A stretch of 6,054 nucleotides of DNA from Planctomycetota bacterium. Its GTDB lineage: Bacteria > Planctomycetota > UBA1135. Every line of letters starts with the position of its first letter. Within the stretch, counting starts at the first letter, position 1. Position numbers and translations under genes: made by a program. The stretch covers positions 1 to 6,054 of the forward strand of contig JALUUN010000613.1 of the NCBI GenBank assembly GCA_027021325.1. The letters are read 5' to 3'. Below the pieces are notes generated by a model. It had not been told where the DNA came from. It made no database searches and was given only the letters and a program-made list of their open reading frames with translations. Shown here piece by piece: positions 1 through 5,766 of this stretch.

Positions 1-243
1 GACCTCCAGGACGACTCCGCGGCGGGCGAAGGCCTCCTGGATCCAGCGGGCGTTGCGGCGCAGGGCGGGGCCGTCGCCGGAGACGCAAGGCAGCGCCCAG
101 AAGGACCGCGCCTCCTCGAGGAGTGCAGCCCCCGAGGCGCGCAGGTGCGTCCGCGCCGCCCGCACCGCAGCGTCCACGGACCCGGGGTCCGGCTCCTGCT
201 CGGGGAGGGGAACAGCGAGGAGCGCGAGGGCGATCAAGGCCAT
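1..243 (-). CDS. Probable secreted M20-family metallopeptidase/hydrolase, N-terminal part (runs off the left edge)
   Basis: The 81 visible residues start at the ATG at 243-241 and stay open to the window edge. Residues 2-12 (ALIALALLAVP) are hydrophobic and followed by an acidic, proline-rich stretch, which suggests a short export signal, although there is no positively charged n-region. Residues ~36-81 read like the start of an M20 peptidase: a helical segment, then FWALPCVSGDGPALRRNARW, then a helix ending RRGVVLEV. This matches the family pattern 'IPSVSGD...AAxWL...GxxVEV'. The metal ligands (His, Asp, Glu) lie beyond the edge, so activity cannot be judged. The gene follows the FAH-family gene in the same direction after 72 bases and is in frame with that gene's stop, with no other upstream ATG or GTG. 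The ribosome site is weak. It is likely the last known member of the operon, or possibly separately expressed. Family assignment rests on the N-terminus only. Confidence 0.62.
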   Translation of the reverse strand, partial: MALIALALLAVPLPEQEPDPGSVDAAVRAARTHLRASGAALLEEARSFWALPCVSGDGPALRRNARWIQEAFARRGVVLEV

Positions 244-315
244 GCCCGAGCCTGGCCGGCCTGCGGGGAGCGCACCGGGGAAGGCGCCCTCAGGGCCGCC
301 GGCGCCGAAGCCCCC

Positions 316-1185
316 TCACCGGCCGCGCACGGGGTTGCGGAGGACGCCGAGGTTCTCGATCTCGACCTCCATGAGATCGCCGTCCTGCAGAAAGACCGGC
401 GGCTTGCGCGCGAAGCCGACGCCGGGCGGTGTGCCGGTGGCGATCACGTCCCCCGGTTCGAGGGTCGTGAAGCCGCTCAGGAAGGAGAGGAGCTCCGCCA
501 CGCCGAAGATGAGCTGCGAGGTCGAGGAGTCCTGCAGGGTCGCGCCGTTCAGGCGGAACCGGATCGCCAGGTCCTGGGGGTCGCCGGCCTCGTCGGGGCT
601 GACGATCCACGGCCCCATGGGCCCGAAGGTGTCGCAGGACTTGCCGCGCTGCCACTGGCCGTCGGCGAACTGGAAGTCGCGGGCGCTGACGTCGTTGATG
701 CAGGTGTAGCCGAGGACCCCGGCCAGGGCCTCCTCCGGCATGGCCTGACGCAGCCGCCGGCCGACGACGACGCCGAGCTCGGCCTCGTAGTCCACCTGGC
801 GGCTGCCTGGCGGGAGAAGGACAGGTGCCTCCGGTCCGATCACCGAGGTCCCGAACTTGCTGAAGCAGACCGGGCTCTCGGGCACCTCCATGCCGCTCTC
901 TTCGGCGTGGTCGCGATAGTTCAGGCCGATGCACAGAAACTTCCCCGGCCGCGGTACCGGCGCTTGCAGGGAGATGGAGCCGGCGGGCAGGACCGCTTCC
1001 TCCGGCGGCGCCGCGGCGGCGCGACGCGCCGCCTGGTGCCAGGGGTCGTCCAGGTCCCACCAGCCCATGCAGCCGCAGGGCTCGGGCAGGCGAAGAGCGG
1101 GATGCAGGAGGTCGAGGACGCCGCCGTCCACGGCGACCCCGGGGTGCAGGCGGCCCTCGGCGCCGCGGAAGGTGAGGAACTTCAT
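316..1185 (-). CDS. Fumarylacetoacetate hydrolase (FAH) family protein, probable 2,4-diketo-3-deoxy sugar-acid hydrolase
   Basis: This 289-residue cytosolic enzyme has the length usual for single-domain bacterial FAH proteins (about 280-290). An N-terminal cap (residues 1-75) precedes the FAH fold. Visible motifs are IGLNYRDHAEE (86-96, catalytic His93), DYEAEL (132-137) supplying metal ligands Glu134 and Glu136, INDVSARD (163-170) supplying Asp165, KSCDTFGPMGPW (182-193) and GTPPGVG (251-257). All expected Mg/Mn ligands are present, so it should be active. Family members hydrolyse C-C bonds in diketo acids, or act as decarboxylases, hydratases or so-called ureidoglycolate lyases. This subgroup includes the 2,4-diketo-3-deoxy-L-fuconate and L-rhamnonate hydrolases. 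With a dehydratase and dehydrogenase upstream, release of pyruvate from a diketo acid is the best inference. The ATG overlaps the upstream gene's stop (ATGA, 1185-1182), implying translational coupling, and the SD is weak. Family assignment is firm; the substrate is not. Confidence 0.93.
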   Translation of the reverse strand: MKFLTFRGAEGRLHPGVAVDGGVLDLLHPALRLPEPCGCMGWWDLDDPWHQAARRAAAAPPEEAVLPAGSISLQAPVPRPGKFLCIGLNYRDHAEESGMEVPESPVCFSKFGTSVIGPEAPVLLPPGSRQVDYEAELGVVVGRRLRQAMPEEALAGVLGYTCINDVSARDFQFADGQWQRGKSCDTFGPMGPWIVSPDEAGDPQDLAIRFRLNGATLQDSSTSQLIFGVAELLSFLSGFTTLEPGDVIATGTPPGVGFARKPPVFLQDGDLMEVEIENLGVLRNPVRGR

Positions 1186-2276
1186 GCTTCGAAGGGGATG
1201 CCGGTACGGCGTGCGATGTCGAGGAGCTCCTCGACGACTGCCGGGACCAGGGGCACGCCCTCGCGGCGGCGCTCGGCCTCGGCCTCGCGCTCGGGATCGC
1301 CGGGGATCAAGGGACCGCCGGTTCCGGGCTGGGGCCTGGTGGCGCGGAAGCTGCGGATCCAGTCGTCCACCTGACGCTTGAACTCCTCGGGATCCAGGAA
1401 ACCGTCGATGCGCAGGGCGCCGAAGAAGTGGCCGATCCCCTTGCCGACGCTGCGGGCGGGAATCTCCTGGCGCAGGGCGAAAGGCGGCGCCCAGGGCCCC
1501 CAGTTGGCCCCGCTCAGGACCGCGGTGAGCATGTCCACGAGGACCGCCAGGCCGTAGCCCTTGTGGCCGCCGAGCTCGCGCCAGGAGCCCAGGGGCAGGA
1601 GGGCGCCGCCTTCGATCATGGCCTCGGGGTCGGTGGTGTCGCGGCCCTCGGCGTCGATGGCCCAGCCGCGCGGGATGGGCTCGCCGCGGCGCCGCGCCAT
1701 CTCCACCTTGCCATAGGCACAGGCGCTGGTCGCCATGTCCACGACCACTGGCGGCTCCTCCAGGCCGGGGAAGGCCATGGCGATGGGGTTGGTGCCGAGC
1801 ATCCTCTCCGCCCCCCAGAGCGGCGCCACCAGTTTGGTGCTGTTGGTCATGGCCCAGCCGATGAGGTCCTCCTTCAGGGCCTCGAGGACGTAGTAGCCGG
1901 CGATTCCGAAGTGATTGGTATTGCGCACCGCGACCTGGCCGCTGCCGCATTCCCGGGCCTTGTCCATGGCGATGCGGTTGGCCTTGGGGCCGACCACCAA
2001 CCCCAGGCCGTTGTCTCCGTCCACCGTGGCCGTGGCAGCGGTCTCACGCACCACGCGCAGCTCCGGCCGCGGGTTGATGCGGCCCAGCTCGAGCATGTCG
2101 AAGTAGGTGTGCAGTCGCGCCACGCCGTGGGAGTCGATGCCGCGCAGGTCGCTCGCCGCCAGTACCTCCGAGGCCAGGCGGGCGTCCTCCCCGGGCACGC
2201 CGAAGTGCTCGAAGACCCTGCGACTGAACTCCTGCAGGACCTCGATGGGGTAGCGCCGTTCGCCGGACGCATCCAT
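1182..2276 (-). CDS. Ldh-family (malate/L-lactate/ureidoglycolate dehydrogenase type) NAD(P)-dependent oxidoreductase
   Basis: This 364-residue protein belongs to the LDH2/MDH2 family (AllD, ComC, DlgD, DpkA), which is unrelated to the Rossmann-fold lactate dehydrogenases. These enzymes interconvert 2-hydroxy and 2-keto acids, or reduce cyclic imines, with NAD(P)H. Signature segments are GIDSHGVARL (46-55, with the conserved active-site His50), DGDNGLGLVVG (86-96), RNTNHFGIAGYY (118-129), LGTNPIAMAFPG (160-171), VDMATSACAYGK (179-190) and a C-terminal HKGYGLAVLVDML segment. Nothing essential appears missing. The start at 2276 is well supported by GAGAGAAG just upstream, which overlaps the preceding gene's TAG stop. 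The gap to that gene is 9 bases, and its own TGA overlaps the next start. In context it probably acts on an intermediate between the dehydratase and the FAH step. Family certain, reaction direction and substrate unknown; 2,3-diketogulonate reductase-like activity is an alternative. Confidence 0.94.
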   Translation of the reverse strand: MDASGERRYPIEVLQEFSRRVFEHFGVPGEDARLASEVLAASDLRGIDSHGVARLHTYFDMLELGRINPRPELRVVRETAATATVDGDNGLGLVVGPKANRIAMDKARECGSGQVAVRNTNHFGIAGYYVLEALKEDLIGWAMTNSTKLVAPLWGAERMLGTNPIAMAFPGLEEPPVVVDMATSACAYGKVEMARRRGEPIPRGWAIDAEGRDTTDPEAMIEGGALLPLGSWRELGGHKGYGLAVLVDMLTAVLSGANWGPWAPPFALRQEIPARSVGKGIGHFFGALRIDGFLDPEEFKRQVDDWIRSFRATRPQPGTGGPLIPGDPEREAEAERRREGVPLVPAVVEELLDIARRTGIPFEA

Positions 2277-2285
2277 GTCTTCTCT

Positions 2286-3848
2286 CTAGAGGCTGATGGC
2301 CTGTTCGGCCCAGACCTGGAACTCGCGGTGCTGATTCTCCTCGGCGCGGGCTCGAACGCGCCCGCTCGTCACCTCGAGAACATGGCGGAAGACCTCCTCC
2401 CCCACCTCGGGGATGGTGGCCGTGCCGTCGAGGATGCCGCCGGCGTTGAGGTCGATGTCGTCGCGCATGCGTTCGAAGGTGGGCGTGTTGCTGCTCAGCT
2501 TCACTACCGGGGTGATGGCGTTGCCGATGGTGGTGCCGCGGCCGGTCGTGAAGACCACGATGTTGGCGCCCGCCGCCACCAGCCCGGGCGTGGATTCCTG
2601 GTCGTAGCCCGGTCCCTGCATCAGGTGCAGGCCACGCCCCCGCGGCGGCTCGCCGTAGCCGGTCACCCCCTCGACGCGGGTGGTCCCGGCCTTGGCGATG
2701 GCGCCCAGGGACTTGATGGTGATGTTCAGGAGCCCGCCCTCCTGGTTGCCGGGACTCGGGTTCTCGCCCAGGACCGTCCCCCAGCGCGCCGCGTAGTCCT
2801 TGTACCAGTCCACCATGGCGTACACCCGGCGGGCGGTCTCGGCGTCCCGGGCGCGGGCGGCGAGGAGGTGTTCGGCGCCGCAGAACTCCGGAACCTCGGT
2901 GATCAGGACGGTGCCGCCCTGGCGCACGACCAGGTCGGCGGCATGGCCCAGGGCGGGATTGGCCGAGATTCCGCTGAAGCCATCGGAGCCGCCGCACTTG
3001 ACGCCGAGGACCAGTTCGCTCGCCGGCACCAGGCTGCGGCGGGCGCGCCCGGCCTCGGGAAGCATGGCTTCCACCGCCTCCAGGCCCTGCTGCACCGCCG
3101 CCACCGTGCCGCCCGCCTCCTGGATGCCGATCCAGTGCACCGGCTTGTCCCAGCCCAGGCCGCCGTGGTGCTTCAGCCAGGCGTCCATGAGATTGAGGTT
3201 CGTCTTCTCGCAGCCGAGGTCCAGGAACAGGACGGCACCGGTGTTGGGGTGCGCCGCGTAGTTCGCGAGCGTCCGCAGCAGGGTCTCCAGGTTGCTGCCG
3301 TCGTTGCAGCCGCAGCCCTTGTTGTGGGGCAGGGCGACGACGCCGTCCACGTTCGGGTAGCGCTCCCGGCTCCACAGGCCGCTCATCTCGGCGCGCAGGG
3401 CGATCTGCTGCGCTTCGTGGCTGGCGCACATGCTGGTCGGGATCACGACCACCCAGTTGCGCGTGCCAACCCGCCCGTCCGGCCGGCGGAAGCCGAGGAA
3501 GCGGGCCCGCTGGCGCTCGGGGACGTAGTCCGGCGGCGGGTTCTCCAGGTCCTCGGGCACCTCGCGCACGACCGGCACCTGGTCGGCGAGGTTCGCCCGG
3601 GTCAGGGGCTCGCCCGCGCGCAGGCCGCGGCTGGTCCCGATGGGCTGGCCGTACTGGCGCACCAGACGGCCGGCCGGGAGATCCACCAGGGCGAAGCGAT
3701 GTCCGGGCGGTACAGCGCCACGGACCTCGACCTCGCGGCCGTCCTCCAGGACCACCCGGTCGCCGGCCTCCAGGAGGCGCTTGACCACAGCCACCTCGTC
3801 CGCGGGGTGGACGCGGACGGCGCACTCGTGCAGGGGCAGGCGGCTCAT
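2286..3848 (-). CDS. UxaA-family sugar-acid dehydratase (altronate/galactarate dehydratase type), full length
   Basis: This 520-residue protein spans the complete UxaA architecture. An N-terminal SAF domain lies at about residues 10-90 (VHPADEVAVVKRLLEAGD, then PGHRFAL). A linker follows, then the large catalytic region (GD_AH domains) at about 118-515. Characteristic segments are MCASHEAQQIA (140-150), LPHNKGCGC (173-181), LGCEKTN (211-217), KCGGSDGFSG (284-293), NPSPGNQEGG (363-372), GPGYDQESTPG (412-422) and FTTGRGTTIGNAI (433-445). Conserved cysteines 141, 179, 181, 213 and 285 are all present. Known members are Fe(II)- or Mn(II)-dependent and dehydrate D-altronate or galactarate to 2-keto-3-deoxy products in the cytosol. 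The substrate cannot be read from sequence; other aldonates are possible. The start at 3848 forms an ATGA overlap with the upstream gene's stop and places the SAF motif at the expected distance. A longer open frame upstream is only the antisense of iclR and a shadow of the epimerase gene. Confidence 0.94.
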   Translation of the reverse strand: MSRLPLHECAVRVHPADEVAVVKRLLEAGDRVVLEDGREVEVRGAVPPGHRFALVDLPAGRLVRQYGQPIGTSRGLRAGEPLTRANLADQVPVVREVPEDLENPPPDYVPERQRARFLGFRRPDGRVGTRNWVVVIPTSMCASHEAQQIALRAEMSGLWSRERYPNVDGVVALPHNKGCGCNDGSNLETLLRTLANYAAHPNTGAVLFLDLGCEKTNLNLMDAWLKHHGGLGWDKPVHWIGIQEAGGTVAAVQQGLEAVEAMLPEAGRARRSLVPASELVLGVKCGGSDGFSGISANPALGHAADLVVRQGGTVLITEVPEFCGAEHLLAARARDAETARRVYAMVDWYKDYAARWGTVLGENPSPGNQEGGLLNITIKSLGAIAKAGTTRVEGVTGYGEPPRGRGLHLMQGPGYDQESTPGLVAAGANIVVFTTGRGTTIGNAITPVVKLSSNTPTFERMRDDIDLNAGGILDGTATIPEVGEEVFRHVLEVTSGRVRARAEENQHREFQVWAEQAISL

Positions 3849-4810
3849 GGCTCGAGATCGTGGGTAGCGAGGCGGCCGGCGGCCCGGAGTTCCCGGAAGC
3901 GTTCCAGGGTGAGCCTCAGGCCCTCCTCCAGGGAGAGAGTGGCGCGCCAGCCCAGGTCCTCCAGGATGCGTCCGCCGTCGAGCTCGGGGGCGATGGGGAG
4001 CGGATCGCCCTCGCAGCGGACCCGGCCCCGGGCCTCCGGCAGGGCCTTCTCGATCCATGCGACGACGTCCTCCACCGGCCGGGTCTCGCCGTGCAGGTTG
4101 TAGACCCGGGCGCCGGCGGGCGCCTCCAGGGCGGCGAGGAAACCCGCGGCGGCGTCGGCGGCGTGGAGGAAGTCGGTCTGGCCGGTGAAGGCGATGGTGA
4201 AGGGCCGGCCCAGGAGGGCGGCCTTGAGGGCCCGCGTCGGCCCGCTCGTCAGCCCCTGGTCGCGGCCGGGGCCATACACGGTCAGAGGACGGAGCCCTGC
4301 GCTGGAGAGCCCCTCCGTTTCCCACCAGATGCGGGCGTTCTCCTCGTTGGCGCGCTTGAAGACGCCATAGTGGGTTCCCGGGGAGCCGGCGTCCTCCTCG
4401 CGCACCGGCCGGCCGGGATCCGGACCGTAGACCGCGGCGGAACTGGCGTAGACCACCCGCCCGAGCCCGGCGCGGCTCGCGGCCTCGAACACGCAGAGGG
4501 TGCCCTCGACGTTCACCCGGGCGCCGCGCGGCGGGTCGGCCCGGCAGAAGGGCACTTGCAGGCCGGCCAGGTGGACCAGGGCCCCGGCCTCCTGCTCCTC
4601 CAGGGCGCGGCGCAGGCCCTCGCGGTCGGTCACGTCGCCCTGGACGAAGACCACCCCCTCCAGATCCCCGGGCTCCAGGACCTGGAGAAGGCGGCGCGGC
4701 TCGGTCTCCAGGTCGTAGACGACGGGGCGGTCCCCGCGCTCCAGGAGGGCGCGCACCAGCCAGGCGCCGAGGCAGCCCTGGGCTCCGGTGACGAGGACGG
4801 TCTGGTTCAT
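3845..4810 (-). CDS. NAD-dependent epimerase/dehydratase family protein (extended SDR), probable first gene of the operon
   Basis: This 321-residue Rossmann-fold enzyme carries the extended-SDR nucleotide motif TGAQGCLG (8-15) at the N-terminus and Asp33 at the end of the second strand, favouring NAD over NADP. It also has GDV (58-60), HLAG (80-83), the YASSAAVYG segment (121-129) and the catalytic YGVFK pair Tyr148/Lys152. RPLTVYGPGRDQG (174-186) and FLHAADAA (214-221) are typical of GalE-like proteins. Relatives include nucleotide-sugar epimerases and free-sugar or sugar-acid dehydrogenases; the catabolic neighbours favour the latter. It is not obviously a close uronate dehydrogenase, which are shorter (about 265 residues). 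The start at 4810 puts the glycine motif at residue 8. A longer start at 4888 would lie upstream of the predicted transcript start, inside the palindrome-promoter region. The SD is poor (GGA about 10 bases upstream). The stop overlaps the dehydratase start. Confidence 0.9.
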   Translation of the reverse strand: MNQTVLVTGAQGCLGAWLVRALLERGDRPVVYDLETEPRRLLQVLEPGDLEGVVFVQGDVTDREGLRRALEEQEAGALVHLAGLQVPFCRADPPRGARVNVEGTLCVFEAASRAGLGRVVYASSAAVYGPDPGRPVREEDAGSPGTHYGVFKRANEENARIWWETEGLSSAGLRPLTVYGPGRDQGLTSGPTRALKAALLGRPFTIAFTGQTDFLHAADAAAGFLAALEAPAGARVYNLHGETRPVEDVVAWIEKALPEARGRVRCEGDPLPIAPELDGGRILEDLGWRATLSLEEGLRLTLERFRELRAAGRLATHDLEP

Positions 4811-4850
4811 GGGTGGAAATCCAGGACGGCCGAGGGGACGCAGGCGCGAT

Positions 4851-4879
4851 TTTCGCACTGGAAACCGGACGTTTATATG
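4851..4879 (+). promoter_or_regulatory. Weak candidate promoter for iclR
   Basis: On the plus strand, TTTCGC (4851-4856; poor -35) and TATATG (4874-4879; four of six -10 bases) are separated by 17 bases. Transcription would begin around 4885, about 50 bases before the preferred iclR ATG at 4935. The -10 overlaps the palindrome, which would permit autoregulation. The weak -35 makes this tentative. Confidence 0.3.
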
Positions 4880-4884
4880 TAAAC
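4871..4884. promoter_or_regulatory. Putative IclR operator: 14-base near-perfect palindrome
   Basis: The sequence GTTTATATGTAAAC reads on the other strand as GTTTACATATAAAC, so 12 of 14 positions are symmetric (GTTTAyATrTAAAC). It is the most AT-rich spot of the intergenic region and sits over the candidate -10 boxes of both divergent promoters. IclR-family dimers or tetramers usually bind palindromes of about this size near their own divergent promoter. Assignment to the adjacent regulator is therefore a natural inference, although the site matches no specific known consensus. Confidence 0.6.
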
Positions 4885-4904
4885 TCATGCCGGCTCCCGG
4901 TCAA
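4876..4904 (-). promoter_or_regulatory. Candidate sigma70-type promoter for the catabolic operon
   Basis: On the minus strand, TTGACC (4904-4899; five of six consensus -35 bases) is followed after 17 bases by TACATA (4881-4876), a modest -10. TATAAA slightly further on is a better hexamer but leaves a 21-base spacer. Transcription would begin near 4869, giving a leader of about 60 bases before the epimerase ATG at 4810. The -10 lies inside the palindrome at 4871-4884, so a bound regulator would block polymerase; activation from this position would be harder to explain. Confidence 0.5.
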
Positions 4905-4934
4905 GCGCCGGGCCGGTCCCCCCCGTCGAGTGCC

Positions 4935-5732
4935 ATGGCCCGCTCCCCCGCCACGCCCAAGCGCCGTTATGCCGCCCCGGCCCTGGAGAAGGGCCTGGAC
5001 ATCCTGGAGCTCCTTGCCAGCCGCAGCGAGGGCCTGGGCCAGAGCCAGATCGCCCGCGCCCTCGGCCGCACTCCGGGCGAGATCTTCCGCATGCTCACCT
5101 GCCTCGTCGAGCGCGGCTACCTGCGCCGCGGGCCGGGCGACGACCTCTACCGCCTGACCTACAAGCTCTTCGAGCTGGCCCACCACCACCCGCCGACGCG
5201 CCTGCTCCTGGACCGGGCGCTGCCGCCCATGCACCGATTCGCCGAGGATACCGGTCAGTCCGTGCACCTCGCCCTGCGCCACGGCGATCACGCTCTGATC
5301 GCCGCCCAGGTGGACGGAGCGGGCTTCATGGGCTTCGCGGTGCGCGTCGGCGCCCGCGTGCCCCTCTTGGAGACGGTGAGCGGCAGCGTCCTCCTCGCCT
5401 TCCAGCCGCCCCTGGTCCGGGAGATCTGGTACGAGTCCTGCGGCGCCGGCCCCGGAAGCCGCCGGCGCAAGGAGATGGAGTCTCTTGGCGAGGCCATCCG
5501 CGAGCGCGGCTTCGAAGAGCGCGAGAGCGCCACCATTCTCGGCATCACCGACGTGAGCTACCCGGTCCTGGACCACACCGGACGGGCAGTGGCGGCCCTG
5601 ACCTGCCCCTGCCTGACCCGCAAGGGCAGCCACCGTGGTCCGGCCGAGGTCCACGAGCCTCTGGCGCGGGCCGCCGCCGAGATCACGCAGAGCCTCGGGG
5701 CGCCGGAGGAGGAAGGCACCGGCGGCACCTGA
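4935..5732 (+). CDS. IclR-family transcriptional regulator, probable local regulator of the divergent operon
   Basis: This 265-residue protein has the normal IclR size and two-part layout. An N-terminal winged helix-turn-helix covers about residues 14-75: ALEKGLDILELLA, then GQSQIARALGRTPGEIFRML containing the recognition helix, then a wing ending LYRLTYKLFELA. The effector-binding domain covers about 85-255 and includes DTGQSVHLALRHGDHALIAA, RVGARVPLLETVSGSVLLAF and an ATILGITDVSYPVLDHTGR segment. IclR proteins are cytosolic and sense small metabolites; sugar-acid intermediates are common ligands for regulators in catabolic clusters like this one. ATG 4935 places the HTH at the usual distance from the N-terminus. 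An in-frame ATG at 4887 would be essentially leaderless, has no SD and begins at the edge of the palindrome; one at 4788 lies within the epimerase gene. The SD before 4935 is weak (GAG). Whether it represses or activates is not shown by sequence, but the operator position suggests repression. Confidence 0.92.
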   Translation: MARSPATPKRRYAAPALEKGLDILELLASRSEGLGQSQIARALGRTPGEIFRMLTCLVERGYLRRGPGDDLYRLTYKLFELAHHHPPTRLLLDRALPPMHRFAEDTGQSVHLALRHGDHALIAAQVDGAGFMGFAVRVGARVPLLETVSGSVLLAFQPPLVREIWYESCGAGPGSRRRKEMESLGEAIRERGFEERESATILGITDVSYPVLDHTGRAVAALTCPCLTRKGSHRGPAEVHEPLARAAAEITQSLGAPEEEGTGGT

Positions 5733-5766
5733 GGCCCGCCAGCAGGCTGGCTCCCCGGCGGCCTCA
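5730..5766. terminator. Candidate bidirectional terminator between convergent genes, built from the two stop codons
   Basis: TGAGGCC (5730-5736) and GGCCTCA (5760-5766) form a perfect 7-base inverted repeat, extendable with GCC/GGC past one bulged base. Inside it, GCCAGC-AG-GCTGGC (5738-5751) is an alternative compact hairpin. The outer TGA is the iclR stop, and its mirror image is the stop of the convergent transporter gene. No T-tract follows on either strand, so intrinsic termination would be inefficient by the E. coli rule, though the position between convergent genes fits. Confidence 0.5.

Larger units (their letters stand above)
4811..4934. promoter_or_regulatory. Divergent intergenic control region between the catabolic operon and iclR
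   Basis: This 124-base gap separates the outward-facing epimerase and iclR starts and is the only spacer in the window large enough for a shared control region. It contains an AT-rich island (about 4871-4885) that contrasts with the very GC-rich surroundings and holds the palindrome and both candidate -10 elements, annotated separately. A small GCGA-TTT-TCGC inverted repeat (4846-4856) and a TGGA-AA-TCCA palindrome (4814-4823) also occur, with no clear role. The arrangement, with a regulator divergent from its target genes, is typical of IclR-family local regulation, including autoregulation. Confidence 0.7.

Noticed and set aside
283..306. GGCGCC...GGCGCC repeat between the FAH and M20 genes as a terminator
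   Set aside because: The stem is only 6 bases of a self-complementary hexamer with a 12-base loop and no T-tract, easily expected by chance at this G+C content.
145..1374. Plus-strand open frame of 409 codons opposite the FAH gene
   Set aside because: It is the antisense shadow of a well-supported FAH gene and its translation has no recognisable motif.
1428..4103. Very long plus-strand open frame (891 codons) opposite the Ldh, dehydratase and epimerase genes
   Set aside because: It is antisense to three genes with clear family motifs, has low-complexity His/Ala/Gly/Val-rich translation and shows no domain; it is a product of high G+C codon use.
4814..4823. TGGA-AA-TCCA palindrome just before the epimerase start as a second IclR site
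   Set aside because: Its arms are only 4 bases and it lies downstream of the promoter; too short to support as an operator without comparison to relatives.
4811..4888. Longer epimerase start at 4888 (an extra 26 residues)
   Set aside because: The extension would put the Rossmann glycine motif unusually far from the N-terminus, lies upstream of the likely transcript start and overlaps the palindrome.
4788..4934. Earlier in-frame iclR starts at 4788 and 4887
   Set aside because: The first lies inside the epimerase gene. The second has no ribosome site and abuts the palindrome. Both add a basic, motif-free extension before a normal-length IclR protein.
3849..5654. Upstream extension of the dehydratase frame through the epimerase gene and antisense to iclR
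   Set aside because: The UxaA architecture is complete from 3848. The extension crosses genuine genes in other frames and contains no domain, so it is not a fusion.
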